Source: Pachypanchax playfairii (lineage: Eukaryota > Chordata > Actinopteri > Cyprinodontiformes > Aplocheilidae). Taken from it: a stretch of 64,000 nt of DNA. How positions within the stretch are numbered: the stretch's first letter is position 1; every line of letters begins with the position of its first letter. The position numbers and the translations under genes were made by a program. The notes below the pieces were generated by a model. That model was not told where the DNA came from. It saw nothing but the letters and a program-made list of their open reading frames with translations, and did no database searches. Of the stretch, positions 35,401 to 49,932 are shown one piece after another. The stretch covers positions 731,037-795,036 of the forward strand of contig SSNP01000109.1 of assembly GCA_006937955.1 (NCBI GenBank). The letters are read 5' to 3'.

Positions 35401-38400
35401 CTTTTACTGAAAGGTCATAAACAACCACAGCTGAAGGTTTACAAGTTGGACCCTTCAAAGGCATCAAACCAAACACCAGAGACGTCACCTCAGGACTCCA
35501 AAACTGTGTCTCACACAGGCAAGTCAGCAGAGGGTAAGAAAAAAGGAGGAAGATCCAAGAAGAGCCAAAAGGCTCTTTCCCTGCTGTCGTCATTAAAGGC
35601 TTCCCACCAACTTCCTGAGACGGTAGCCACCAAACCGAAGACCACCAGGAAACGTAAATCATCCTCAAAAGTGGAGACTGAAGGAGTGATAACCTCCAAA
35701 CGGGCCTTAGAGTGTAAGGACTGTGGGGAGAGGTTTAGTGAAGTCTCCTCCCTTCAAAAGCACAAAACAACTGCACATATCGTAGAGAGTCCCAGTCTCA
35801 CCTACACCAATGGAAACATCTTCGAGGGCGTCTCCAGGTTGGATCTGTACCAGCTTCCTAAAGAGCACGATAAGGTGATAGGCGTGATGAATGCTCCTAC
35901 GGACTGGGATACGGAACCAGAAATGGTGATGGAGGATAGAGAACGAAGCGTCTCCTTTCCAGCTTTAATTCCATCTCCATCTTTACCAATCACTCCTCAG
36001 GATGTAGAAATAAGTAACTATAATGATAGAGTTGTAAGTAAAACAGAACCAAGTCTTCAGTCTCTTTCTTCTCTGGAAGTTCCATCAACATTGGATGAAA
36101 TCAATGGGAAGGAGATTCAACCAGATTTCCTACTCAAATCTCCTTTTCTTGCACCTATTCAGACTAGAAGCTCTGAGATAGGAGAACCTTTGACATTTGG
36201 TGAAAACAAGCAAGAAGATGCTGATATGAATCCCATTTCTGAATCTGAAGTTCAGGGTACCACGGACGAGGATGTTAAGGAGGAGTTGCTTCTCGAGGTA
36301 GATTTGGTCACTGTTGGCGATCAGAATGAGGGAGATGACGCGGTTTCACGTGCAGATGGTCTTAATCAAAACGAACCCGATCAAGGCTGCGGTTCTGAGA
36401 GTGGAAGTATGAACAAACACTCTGAGCAGGTCTGCAAGAAAATACCAGAAAAACTCTTAACCTCCCAAACTGTATCATGTTCTACTCATGATGTGGAGGT
36501 CAAAGAAGAAGAAGAAGAAACATTAGTCCAGAGGAAAAAAGAAACAGGGACAAGTGTTGTTACAAGAATGGACTTGACATCAAACACATGCTCAGCTGGA
36601 GATGCTGAAATACGTAATGGACAGAGTGATTGTCAGGTAGTTTTTGAAAAACATCCTGTTTTCTCAAGTTTAGAAATACCTCATCATGGGATTGTAACAA
36701 AGACCAGGAACGAGCCTAAGGCCATAAATACGACTCCTCCTCTCGTGTCTTTACCTTCTGCTACGTCAGAAAAATCTCCTGATGAACCGGTTGTGTTTGA
36801 GCTGGAGTCTCTCAGCACTAGTGTTGATGAAGTGATGAATGAAGGAGGTCTGCAGGGACGAGAGGACACCGACAGGGAGTGTGACCAGTCCCCAGGAAAC
36901 ATCCTGGAGAGGTTCCTCACATCGAGACATCAGACGACTGGCAACATGGAGACAGAAAGGAGCAACCTAAGACAAGTGAGATGTTGTATGGTCAGAACAT
37001 GTACACCTAACACAACGTTTCATACATGTTGATTTAACCTTTTTTTCCAGGTTTTGGACGTCGTCGTTGAGAACAGGCAACAAATTCTTGGATCCCAGTT
37101 GATCAAAGTTGAAGAGAACAATGTGGATCCCCTTCGGGTTGTTACACCCCCCTGTCAGAGCTCACAGGGTACCCGCGTCCAGCCGGAGCCTCATCAGAGT
37201 ATAAGAAGTGTTCTGGTGAAAGAGGAAAGCAGCTCGATGCTGAATGATACCCGGGCAGCGCAAGACAGCAGACGTATGAGATGGGATCTGGAACCGGTCA
37301 GAAACGGAACCACAGACATCTCAAGTATGTCATACAGCTCATTTCATTAAATCTCTGGGATTTACTTATTGTCCCATTTTAGAATGAGTAAAACCAATAA
37401 CAGTACATGACTCAGCATTTTATACCTTCAAACACAGCAGCAGGATGTTCACTAATTGAGCTTGGACATGTTTTTGAGATACAAGCGGAAAGAAGTGCAG
37501 ATTCAATTCAAACAGACGTTATTAAAATCCTCAAAGAGAAAATATATGTTACTATAACTCAGGTTTTCTCCACAGAGTCAATGTAGAGGTTCTAGCTATA
37601 GCTGCGGTTCTAGATATATATTTTAACACTGCAGCCATATTGGTTTTTGAGTTTCAGTTTGGTGGGAACGCTCAGGCTTTTCCACTTGCAAATCCTGACT
37701 GCCAAGTCTAAAGTTTTAACTGTAATTTACACGTAACAGTAGAAAAATCAGCATCACTCGCTGTATGAATGTGATTAACTGTGAGTATAAATTCGTATTT
37801 CTAGCTGTGTAGAACTTTCATTGTTGAAGTACAATAAGAAGTCGGAAAACAGTAAATCAACTCGTTGGAAACTCAGTTTTCTGAACGTAGCCTGTTCAGC
37901 TCTTTATAACTGTGTTTACTGACTCAGTGATACTTTCACTTGTTTCAAGTCTTTCAACTTATGTTTACACCAAATTCAGGACCAGTATATTTTCTGTTTG
38001 AAAACAATTACTGTTTTAACATTTTGGGAAATGTGTATAAGTTTTCTATTGTAGATATTTAGATACTTAAAGTTTAGATCTGTGGAATCAGATGTATCAT
38101 GTATAACTGATGAACTAAATGTTCTGATGTTTGATACAGTTATTATGATATTGATGCTAAAATAATTAGTTCTTTTTTACTTTCTTAATGTAAGAAATTC
38201 ATTATTTTTTGCAGCAGATAATATATAAAATAAGGGTTTCTGTCTGCTGAACAGCTGTAAATTGTTTTAATTTAAACTGATTAGATTGTTTATAACTACA
38301 TATGCTTCTAACTCACAGATTTAACCGTGGTATGTCGTCCACTTTGAAAAAAAACCTGGAACATATACTGTTAATGATTTGTTTATTCCAGAAGAGATGG

Positions 38401-41350
38401 ATGAATGATCATTTAGGATTTCTGTTTTCAGTAATGGAGAGCGCTGAGACAACAGGAGACTCCCGCGTCACCCCGGAGTTCAGCTCCAATCAGTGTATCT
38501 TTTATCCAGTGAAGGAGGAGGAGCGAGAGGTTCTGCTGGGTTCTGCTCAGACCAGCAGAGGGAGTTCAACCCCAGATGAGTCCGGTAATACAATTGAGGC
38601 TGCAGATAGTGATGAGCGTGAGTTTCTGTCTTTTATATTCACCTTTTACTAAAGATTAAAGGAAAAACTTCATTCAGATGTGGGTTGTGATGATTCAGAT
38701 GAAAGAAGATCATCATCAGTAGAACATCAGGAGACATTAGTGAGAGGTGTGCTGTCAGAACCGGGAGACTTCACCGAAGGACAAGGTTTGTTTTTACAGT
38801 TTATAACTTTTTATAAGTTGCATAAAATTCTTTTATCAAACGTATGAATTGATCTTTCAGCTGCGTCGGACTCCGAGGGGCAGCATCCATCAGACATCCG
38901 TGACTTCCTCCTGCAGGACTCTGAAGAACGAGACGCGAGTGGGTTTGAATTCTCTGAGCCGCAGCTCGACAGAGAAGCAGAAATCTTGGCCTTTTTCAAC
39001 CAGAACAACGGGAGCAGCGAACATCTCAGTCAAACACCTACAAAGTACAGTAACGCTTCACTTTTACCTGTTAAACTCTGTTTAAGTACTTGTTACTTAT
39101 TTGTTAAAGAGGCCATTTCATACAGATTTCAGGACTTTGTGGTTATTTCTTAAGTATTAACAAGTAATATGAAACATTTTATATCTAAAAAAAATTAGGA
39201 AACACTGATTAACAGACTTTTCAATCTGTCTGCATTAAATTCCGGCTGGTTCTGTCAGGCTTCAGCAGCAGCTTGTTCATATTCATTATTTGAATTTGCT
39301 TGACTCAGATTAGCTAACAAACTAGTCTATGAGAGCAAGGTATACTGTTTCCTGCCGCACTGCGCATGGCGACAGCAGACCAAATGTTTGGACACACCCT
39401 CTCATTCAAAGAGAATGAGAAGGTGTGTCCAAACTTTTGGTCTGTACTGTACGTCTCTTCCTTTTTGCTACATCTTATGCTACAGCTTTTAGCCAGCAGC
39501 ATGCTAGGCGTGGTTTCAACTGCGGTAGCTGCCGAATACTAACGAACAAAGGAGTTGTGATGAAACAGACACAGGCCGTTCGGACTTGGGAGAACTCGGG
39601 TTTTATCACCACCTGCGTAGTTTGAGAGATTAAAACTGAAAGAGAAGTTGTTGACCTGTTTTCACACCCACTATGAAGGTAAAAACACATGTGGAGCTAA
39701 AATATTCAACAGAAACCTCAGAAAAACTGTTTAATGGAAGGGCCTCTTTAATTGAATGAGTTGCATGTCTGCAGAAGAAGGAAGTAGATTTCAGGCAGTT
39801 TTCACAAATGCTTGAATTTATTTTTCTTGTAGTTTGCCGACTTCATCGAGCCAGCTGCAGGCTGAAAACAGGACACGCGAGCCCATCGATTACTTTTCCA
39901 AATATTTCGGTTGGGACACTTGGACTGAAATTGCCTCTTGTACAAATGAACTTTCCACCCTGCCGAGTCCCGTCACATCCACAGAGGTTGCACGTTTTGT
40001 TGGGATCCACATCGCTATGGGAACTTTGAAGGTTTGTATTTGTTTGAGAGGGAGTTTCTGGTTGTTAATTCCCCACAGGAAGTGTAATTTATCTGATGTG
40101 TTGGTGTGTTTTAGTTTCCCAGTCCGAGGCTCTACTGGGAGGACTTGACGAAGGTGAGGTTGATTTCTGAAGCCATGCCTCTGACTCGATTCCTCAAACT
40201 GACTCGCGCGCTGAAGCAAACTTCTCCTTCAGGAGATCCAGCCAACAATGATGTAGAAACATCTCAACATCAGGGTAAAACCTCTCCAACCTCCAACCGT
40301 CTCACTTCTCACTGTACAAGTCAAAACTCCAACAGTTCAGAGAAGGATCCTCTCTGGAAGGTTCAGACCTTGTTGCATCGTTTCAACGCAGGGTGTGACT
40401 CACTCAGACAACAAGGTGATTATGCTGTTGATCAGTTTCTGCTTCCTCTGACAGTGCAGATTAATGAGAACCGGCCGTCTCTCTACTGCACAACATTAAC
40501 TGGATTTGGTGGTTTACTCATACACGTGGACCTGAAAGTGGATCTCTCAGACAAAGAAGATGCTGTAGAGAAGATGGTCCCTAAAGGCAGCACGGCGTTC
40601 CTTTGCAAGCAGGAACTCTCGACTCCTTCGATGCTGGAACGTCTTTTAGCTGCCGGGGTTCATGCAGCGGGGAGGGTGGGAGGGGCTCGAGGGCAGGTTG
40701 GGGATGAGTTTGTGAGTTCTGATGGGAAGCTGATGCTGCGCAGATCTTACTGTGGTTTCATACTTTCTACTGCCGGGAACGGACAGAGGAACATGGTGTC
40801 GCTCATTGACAGCTTTGAGAAGGCACAGACGTTGGTTGGTCTCAGCAGAGAGCTGCAAAGTCTGTACTCCACCCCGCTGACTGCCTCGGCGCCATCTTGC
40901 TGGCCTCAGGCGGTGCTGTGGTACCTCACGGATGCTGCTTTGGTGAACTCCTGGCTCCTGTACCGACAGAACCACAGATCCCCTTCTGCATCTCTGACCT
41001 TCATGGCCTTTAGGTTGGAGGTATCCAAAGCTCTGATCCTCTCCAGCAGTTCAGACACTCAGGACTCAGTCCCCCCTCAGCCCCCCTCAGAGAAGGAGCA
41101 TACGACAAGTGAAACTCCCGGTCCAATCCTGGTGGAGGACAGTCCTCTCCCAGACGCGTCCACGCGGTACGACGGCTCTGGCCACTGGCCCGAGCAGCTT
41201 GCAGATGGGGAGGGGGGCAGATGTCGTTTCGGGGACTGTCAGAGAACGTCGCGAGTGTTATGCCTTAAGTGTTGCGTTTTTCTTTGTATCTCACGCAACC
41301 ACAACTGCTTTTTGAATTTTCATAATCAAGGAAGTTTGAGAAAAGAGTAG
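31032..41350 (+). CDS. Locus E: C2H2 zinc-finger protein continuing into a piggyBac-derived domain (candidate fusion, 9 coding exons)
   Basis: Exons are 31032-31494, 33006-33509, 33587-36975, 37051-37324, 38432-38617, 38678-38785, 38861-39044, 39833-40031 and 40115-41350. All borders are GT-AG and all phases match (1,1,0,1,1,1,2,0), giving about 2180 residues. The start is the first in-frame Met of the first exon (acceptor at 30996); an upstream coding exon is possible. Order: acidic Pro/Ser N-terminus; five fingers starting LQCIQCHIIFSDHRSKERH then LFTCYICDRHF, like ZNF576; a sixth finger in exon 3; a long disordered region with a conserved-looking block (ARAFFFQGYMHDLVGSIY), Lys-rich stretches and a lone finger near residue 1030; then the piggyBac-like part. 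The exon 4 to exon 5 join is inferred from phase. Two genes, split between 37350 and 38432, remain possible. Confidence 0.7.
32048..32150 (+). repeat. Dispersed fish repeat, interrupted copy
   Basis: It contains 'aggtcaccagtccatcacag'. The distal part of the same family ('aatgctacccacttctccac') appears at 32668-32742, so the copy is split by the 32160-32667 repeats. An antisense relative lies at 32838-32950. Confidence 0.55.
32160..32667. repeat. Two copies of a GGGGACC-bounded repeat around a CA microsatellite
   Basis: Copies at about 32160-32330 and 32452-32667 each begin 'ccttatggggacc' and end 'cggtccccacaag', so each can fold on itself. Each carries 'cctaacccctaaccctaa', a telomere-like phrase. 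A (CA)n run lies between them at 32402-32443. Confidence 0.75.
37325..38431 (+). other. Intron joining the zinc-finger and piggyBac parts of locus E
   Basis: Donor GTATGT at 37325 and acceptor TCTGTTTTCAG at 38431. No canonical AATAAA is visible in this 1.1 kb (only ATTAAA near 37345 and 37520), and no obvious promoter-like GC-rich patch. Both observations favour read-through of one transcript, without proving it. Confidence 0.55.
38432..41350 (+). CDS. piggyBac-transposase-derived domain of locus E (or a separate gene starting at Met 38434)
   Basis: Five exons give 636 residues if translation starts at the Met at 38434. The first three encode an acidic N-terminal region. The transposase homology begins REPIDYFSKYFGWDTW, then SPVTSTEVARFVGIHIAMGT, then SPRLYWEDL, LISEAMPLTRFLKLTRALKQ, DPLWKVQTLLHRFN and LWYLTDAALVNSWLLYRQNH, all in the order of piggyBac elements (DDE_Tnp_1_7). 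The usual DSxTGY, CDNWFTS and GGVDxxDQ acidic positions read LTGFGG, CKQELST and EKAQTLV, so the DDD triad is gone. The C-terminal Cys-rich domain survives (CRFGDCQRTS, CLKCCVFLC, CFLNFH). A conserved frame without catalytic residues indicates host domestication as a DNA-binding protein. Confidence 0.82.
39108..39747 (+). mobile_element. TTAA-flanked MITE, copy 3
   Basis: Flanked by TTAA at 39104-39107 and 39748-39751, with ends AGAGGCCATTTCA and GGGCCTCT. It sits inside the intron between piggyBac-domain exons 39044 and 39833. A 69-bp palindromic Tc1 remnant is nested at 39376-39444. Confidence 0.85.
39376..39444. mobile_element. Palindromic Tc1-type terminal remnant nested in the MITE
   Basis: CAGACCAAATGTTTGGACAC and GTGTCCAAACTTTTGGTCTG are the two ends of a common Tc1-like element, joined with almost nothing between them. 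The other MITE copies lack it, so it inserted after the copies separated. Confidence 0.75.
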
Positions 41351-41864
41351 TAACACTGTGTTTACCTTGTGATTTCACATCATTGGCTCTTGTATTTCAA
41401 ACGCAATCCTCGTCTTCAGTTTCTCCATGATGCCTTTAACTAGAAGTCTCATTCTGTAGGTAGTGGTGCAGGTGAAACGGGACAAACACTAAGTGATGTG
41501 ACTTATTACAGTTTTCCTCCATTTTGGCTCATTTCTTGAAACAGGAATTACAGTCTTTATAGTAACACCCTGGATCATCAGCAAAAGCTCGTCTCTCTCA
41601 CAAAACAGTTCCAAACAAAGTACTTTTATTATTAAAAGTGTCAGTACAAACTGCCCTTTAGTATTCTGTAAGTCCTGCTGGTCAAAATATCCAGGTGTTT
41701 TGTCATTATGACACGTCGCCATGAAAATACGCATCTCACGTCGAGCTGAACGATTGTTACAGTCAATCAAACAGAAAATACAAGATCTGACTCGTCACTC
41801 ATACTGACAAGCAGATTTAAAGTTTTATTCATATATAGATAAAGTAAATGTCACAGCAAAGAGA

Positions 41865-41870
41865 AATAAA
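41865..41870 (+). terminator. Poly(A) signal, locus E
   Basis: AATAAA lies 515 bases after the stop codon at 41350. No earlier AATAAA was seen. Confidence 0.5.
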
Positions 41871-41946
41871 GTAAAAGGATGCAGGAAAACAACATACTGT
41901 GTATAAAACTATCAAACACAAAAACACAGAAAAGATTTTAGTAACT

Positions 41947-42140
41947 GACGAGCGGCTGAAGCCTAACGGGGAAGGAGATCGTCCTTTGATCGGGGTTTGA
42001 TCCCGGATCCCTGAAGGCTACATATCGAAATATCTTTGGGCAAGATACAGAACCCCGAAACCGCCTCCTGGCTGTCCTCTGCTCCTCATGGACGGGTCAA
42101 ACACAGAGAAACAATATCCCAAAGAGATCAATAAAAATCC
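41947..42140 (+). mobile_element. Decayed tRNA-type SINE
   Basis: It has a B-box-like GGTTTGATCCCGG followed by 'tttgggcaagatacagaacc', the same body phrase as the SINE at 26754. The A-box and tail are diverged. Confidence 0.55.
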
Positions 42141-42169
42141 TCTCATTCTCACACTAATTCTTCTTCTTG

Positions 42170-44752
<2,583 letters not shown>

Positions 44753-44762
44753 NNNNNNNNNN
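44753..44762. other. Assembly gap (10 N)
   Basis: Ten unknown bases directly before a second CTGT run. The size is probably a placeholder. Confidence 0.99.
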
Positions 44763-44763
44763 C

Positions 44764-44811
<48 letters not shown>
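44763..44811 (+). repeat. CTGT microsatellite, second occurrence
   Basis: About 12 units, directly after the gap. Probably the truncated start of a contig carrying the same array as 42170-42303. Confidence 0.9.
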
Positions 44812-44812
<1 letters not shown>

Positions 44813-47261
44813 TGTTATTTGCCGTCACCGTGTTACACGTTTCCTGTTATTCATTAAGGAGTTGTCCTCTGCTGCCCACATGAAGCTGTCGCTCAAAATC
44901 ACAAAATCCTACCACACCAACTCACAGCTATACTGTCAAAGATGAGTAACTTTCCTGAATTACTGTATTCACCGTGTCCCGACACGTACAAGCAAAAATC
45001 AGTTACAGTACGTATCCGTTCTCCCCACGGAGACACGTTAGGCTCTTCGACCTGCTTCCACCTTTGTTAGACCATGGTTGAGTTAACAAGAGGGGCCCAA
45101 ATTTCATCAGGGGCAGCTCGGTATCTGTGTTCCTCGTGGCCTCTTGCCTCATATTCAAAACTTGTATTTTGTATTATGAGTCTTTATATATTGTTTTCAG
45201 TGTTCAGGCTCGTGTATAGCACCTGTCAGCTTGACTGGTCATCTAAGATTTACTCCTTCATTAAAGTTCTAGTTTCACCTGACAGTCAGTGCAGCTAATG
45301 TTGAATCACATTCAAGTTTATCCACAGGAACGTCTTCATGTTCATGGTATGACGTTCATGACACATTTTGACATTTGAGTAAATGGTTTTGCTTGAGACG
45401 ACTAAAACATGGAGATGATGCTGAGATGTTTATGAGACTGATTTCAGATCAGATCAGTGACATATTCATTTCAAATGTCTTCAAACTGTAGGATTTTGTA
45501 GTTAATCGTATGAAGACAAATATTAATGCATTTGTAATTTCTTGAATGTTATGAACAATGTGAACAACGTGTTCAGTGGTTTGGAGAAATGAGACAAAGT
45601 GATGGAGAAAAGGTCTTTGGAGAATTGTAAATATATGAATTTGACTTTAAAGGACATCCAAAACAGCGAGCCAAACACTGTGCGGTAAAACATTTCCATG
45701 ATTGTTTTACTAATATTTATTTCAATGTGATCTAGTTTTACATTTCTATGAATTCCAACTCTATTTATTTAGATTTCAGAAAACAATAAAAAAGATGAAA
45801 GAAACACGTGTTACTGATTTTTGTTTTTGAACCAAACAACTGCACAAAACCTTTAACATATCAGATCAGTGTGTCTCGTGTGTTCGAGTGTTGCAACAAG
45901 TTTTAATACAGTGAAAAAGAAGCAGCTGGATGGAATTAAACATTAAATTATTTATAGATATTCTATACCCTAAATAATTAAATTCATTTTATTTATATTG
46001 CACCAATTTACAACAAAACTCATATCAAGAAACAAGTCCAATTCTATGAAACTCAAGTCAGTTTAATCTGACTGTAATATGATCAGAGTCATATTTATTT
46101 GTATAAATATGTTACATACACAAAGAATTCCCTTTTGCTCTCTTATGTCACGACTTCCTACAGAAAAACAACATAATTACTAATAAAACAGGTGAAGAAT
46201 TTAGACACAAAGATAAATCAACATTATTAGACAAGAACAGACATGAGACACATTTAGCAGCATAAGCCACCAGAAATGGCTGATTAATGTTTGGATCCTG
46301 CATTTAAAGATACAATATAATTATTTCCATCTGGTAATTTATCATTTTGAGCTGGAGGGAAGAGAAGAGCACTCTTAGTAAGAGGTTTGATCCTGGGTGA
46401 GAAGATCCCAGCCTGTTTCCTCTGGAGGAGGTCTTGGATGGATGTCTTGGAAATGCAAATTAATTGTTTTTTAAATGTATTGAATCTTAATTTTAACACA
46501 ATCCCTAATCCTGAGCAGCGGCAGTGGGAAGGAACCTCCAACAGAACCAGAACCCATCTCAGGATGAGCATCTTCTGCCTCGAGACCGAACTGAGACAAA
46601 CACAGAAGGTTTGGGCTAGTCGACACTAAGAAGGACAGAGTTCAGGTTCATGGCAACAATTATAGTAAATTCAAACACGGGGGGACAAAAACAGTGAATA
46701 TAGAAATGATGAAACTCATAAAAAGGCCATAACTGAACATTAAATGTGCAACAACACATGATCATTTATTAATAAATAGCTTAGAAGATTACAATGTAAA
46801 AAGTAACAACAAAAAAATGATTCTTTATCGATATTTTTCAGAAAATGCTCCTGTAACAATATCAATTATACATAGAGGCAAAATATTTACGTGTTCATTT
46901 CAAGTTAATCATCTAATTCCCAAAATAACCCTCTGTCTAAAGTGGATGTTGAACTGTTTTATTACAATATTACATGTTTCACAAGGTAATAGAAACAAAC
47001 AAACCAAACTAACTTCTGTTTGCAGATACGTAGAAAAAAAGTTTCAGTATAAAATGAAACATGATCTAAAAAATACTTGTTCATCAAACATGTAGAAAGA
47101 GTTCAGGAAACGATTCAAGCTGAAATATCAACCATTTGATTGACTTGGTTTGGGTCAGTCACGTGACGGAGATGAGCCATAGAATAGTACTGAATGCTGA
47201 AATAAACTGATTTTAATATTTATAGTTCCAAACTTTTTAAAATACAGATCATGTTTACAAC
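44811..47261. repeat. 2.45 kb block, copy 2
   Basis: Appears identical to 42302-44752, and continues into unique sequence at 47262. No gene. Confidence 0.9.
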
Positions 47262-47471
47262 ATGACACACAACATGCGAAGCAGCGCTCGTTCCCCGTGC
47301 TTTCAGCTGCTTCTCATGTCACGCGCTCTTCTTGTTTGTGGGTTATTGTGTGAAATAGACTGTGATCGTTACCAGTAACAATAAAATAAGTACCTAAAAC
47401 TTTGGCGGATTCGTGTTTGATGTGTTCATCGTTTGTCTCAAACGAGTTCATTCGTCTGAGACCTGCTGGCA

Positions 47472-47480
47472 GCCATCTTA
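47472..47480 (-). promoter_or_regulatory. YY1-like site, locus G promoter
   Basis: GCCATCTTA reads as AAGATGGC on the other strand, the YY1 core. It lies about 100 bases before a donor-like site (AAAAG then GTAACG at 47573) that may end a 5' non-coding exon of locus G. Confidence 0.3.
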
Positions 47481-48264
47481 ACGGCAGCAGCACGGCAGGA
47501 AGTGCACGATGTGTCGGTTGTACTTCTAGGGTTAACACGCTCAGATAAACTGCTCTGAAAGAGCGCTAAAAGGTAACGGCTGCTCTTATATCACTTTTAC
47601 TGTAGCCACTAGTATAAAAATACTTTAGATACACTTTGGACCTGAAATTGATTTTCAGTAATTGCATGTTTGTTTTAGTTAATTAGTTCAAACTAACAGG
47701 CACGAAGTCTGTTTGAATGACAAGTGTGTTGTTAGCGCTAACTAGTGGGAAGCTAGCTGGCGTTAACCCGCTCAACTAGGTTCCTACTATATTATAAGCG
47801 TAATTTTTATGCAGCCACGCTGGTTTAAAGCGAATGCAACTGTTAAGTGGGAGTTTTAGTTTATCGCTTTGATTATTTAGGGATTTTTAAGTATCCGTCC
47901 TAATATCGGATACTTGCAGGCTTAAGTGAAGCTAGTTAGCTTAGCTTGCTAACTAGCTGGCCTCAACATTGTGTTGAGCGAACGATAGCTTGAACTAAAA
48001 CTTGAGTTAATGTCCTGGTTAAATAGTTAAAACTAGCTTTAGGTCATACAAACCGTAGTTTCATTAAGCTTGTATTTTATAGTTTTGACCTCTAGTTAAC
48101 TTGAAGAGTGTTTTGTTAGTTTTTCTCCTTGTTTGTGTCTCTGGGGTTTTTGTGTTTCCCGCTGTTAAACAAGCTGCTGTTTGGTTTTTGTATATTGTGT
48201 TTATGCACAGTTACTCGGTTGGTTTGGAACTGAATTTAGCAAATTGCTTGTTCAGAATCACACA

Positions 48265-49932
48265 ATGGACTCTGAGATTTTGAACGTAGAGGAGATCGTG
48301 TTGGGAAGGGGTCTGCCAGATCCACCTCCTGAAGCTCCCCCCGAAAAGCCAGAGGAGCCATACAAACCCCTCATTCTGAATGGACCTCCAGCACCTACCG
48401 TTCAACCCTGTAAGTAATCCATTAGTCATCATTTTAACTCTCTTTCAAGCATCAAATAATCAATAACTGTGTTATTTTGTATGATTTCTCAGACCAGCAT
48501 GAAAACCTGCAGTGTTTCCAATGTTTCATCACATTCTGCAACGCCAAAGCCAAGGAGAGGCACATGAAGAAGAGCCACCGGGAAGAGTACAAACAACAAC
48601 TGCAGCAAGTGTGTTTTACATGCTGTATTTCATTCTATGCAGAAAGATTGTCCAGTTATGTTCAGACCTTTAATACGACCCAAGTTGGATATGTTTTTTA
48701 GACACAGTGCCTACCTTATATAATTGCACTTGCTATCTATGGTTAAATAATATCTGTACATGCAAAAACTGAGGCCAACAAAATAAATGGCACATATATT
48801 TTGCATTTTTTATGACACAAGACAAACTGTAAATCAAGGTTTTTTTTTTTAAACTGTTATCTCTTCATAGGGAAACACGCTGTTTACATGCTATGTGTGT
48901 GACCGCACGTTTCCGTCATCAGAGGAGTTAACGCAGCACCAGCCAACACACAGCAAAGATGACAAGCCCTTCAAATGTGTTCACTGCAAGGAGAGCTTTA
49001 AAACATTTTCTGAGGTGAGAATGTAGAATGCTCAATTAGAAATCTGTAACAACAGGGATTCTGGTTCAAGTGTCATGCTTAATATTTGTGTGTTTTGTTT
49101 TTGTTTTTAGCTCACAACCCATAGAAGACAGGTGTGTCCAGAGAGACAATTGGTATGCAAAGATTGCAACGCAGTGTTTCGTAGTCCTGGCCTGCTGCGG
49201 GCTCATCGCATCACCCAGCATCCACGTCCAGAAGAGGCTGCAGAACAGTCAGAGGAGGCGACAAAAACCCATCGCTGTACAAAGTGCGGGCAGGGATTTG
49301 AAGCTGAATCAGAGCTGCTAGAGCACCAGGAGAAGTACCCAGAAGGTAAGCAGTGCAACGGCAGCACTTCACCCATCAAAAAAAGAGGACGACCCCCCAA
49401 AGCTGACGACCTGGCAGGAGGCGAGAAGAAGGGGAAGCGAAAAAAGAAGGACGAGGTGGAGGAAGAGGTGAATTCCAGTGGCACGTCTGAGTCTACAGCA
49501 ACTCCTGCAGAAGAAAAAGGGAAAGCGGGAGGAGCGAAGCGTGGCCGTCCTCCTAAAGCAGCCCCGAAATCAGAAACGGAAGAGAAAAAAAGCTCTGAGG
49601 ATGACTCCCAGGACCAAGCAAAGGAGAAGAAACCTAAAGTCGAGCCTGCTCCAGCCAGTCAGATCACCTGTCCCGAGTGTGACCTCACTTTCCCCGGCCT
49701 GGTTCAGCTCCGCGCTCACAAGAAGGAGAAACACGCCCCGCGAAAAGCCCATCCCTGTGAGGAGTGTGAAGAGAGCTTTGCTCGCCCCGAGCAGCTGGAC
49801 GCCCACATGTCTCGAGCCCACGCCGTCGGCCGCTTCGCCTGTCCGACCTGCGGGAAGAGCTTCAGCCGTGAGCGCACCTTAAAAGCTCACCAGAAAAGCC
49901 ACCCAGAGGAAAATCCAAACACAAAGAGATAA
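48265..49932 (+). CDS. Locus G: ZNF576-like C2H2 protein with two AT-hooks, 4 coding exons
   Basis: Exons 48265-48409, 48493-48608, 48871-49014 and 49111-49932 join in phases 1, 0, 0 to give about 408 residues. The start follows an acceptor-like TTGTTCAG at 48254. A Pro-rich acidic N-terminus precedes finger 1 (LQCFQCFITFCNAKAKERHM, then SHREEYKQ) and finger 2 (LFTCYVCDRTFPSSEELTQH). This pair matches both human ZNF576 (as I recall it) and locus E of this window. Fingers 3-5 follow; the intron at 49015 splits finger 3. A charged linker holds two AT-hook cores (KKRGRPPK and AKRGRPPK), which bind the minor groove of AT-rich DNA. Three classical fingers end the protein. It should be nuclear and DNA-binding. 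Confidence 0.85.
48609..48870 (+). other. Intron 2 of locus G
   Basis: Donor GTGTGT (weak) at 48609 and acceptor TCTTCATAG at 48870. The frame reads through the donor into a stop at 48700, so a retained intron would truncate the protein after finger 1. Confidence 0.7.
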
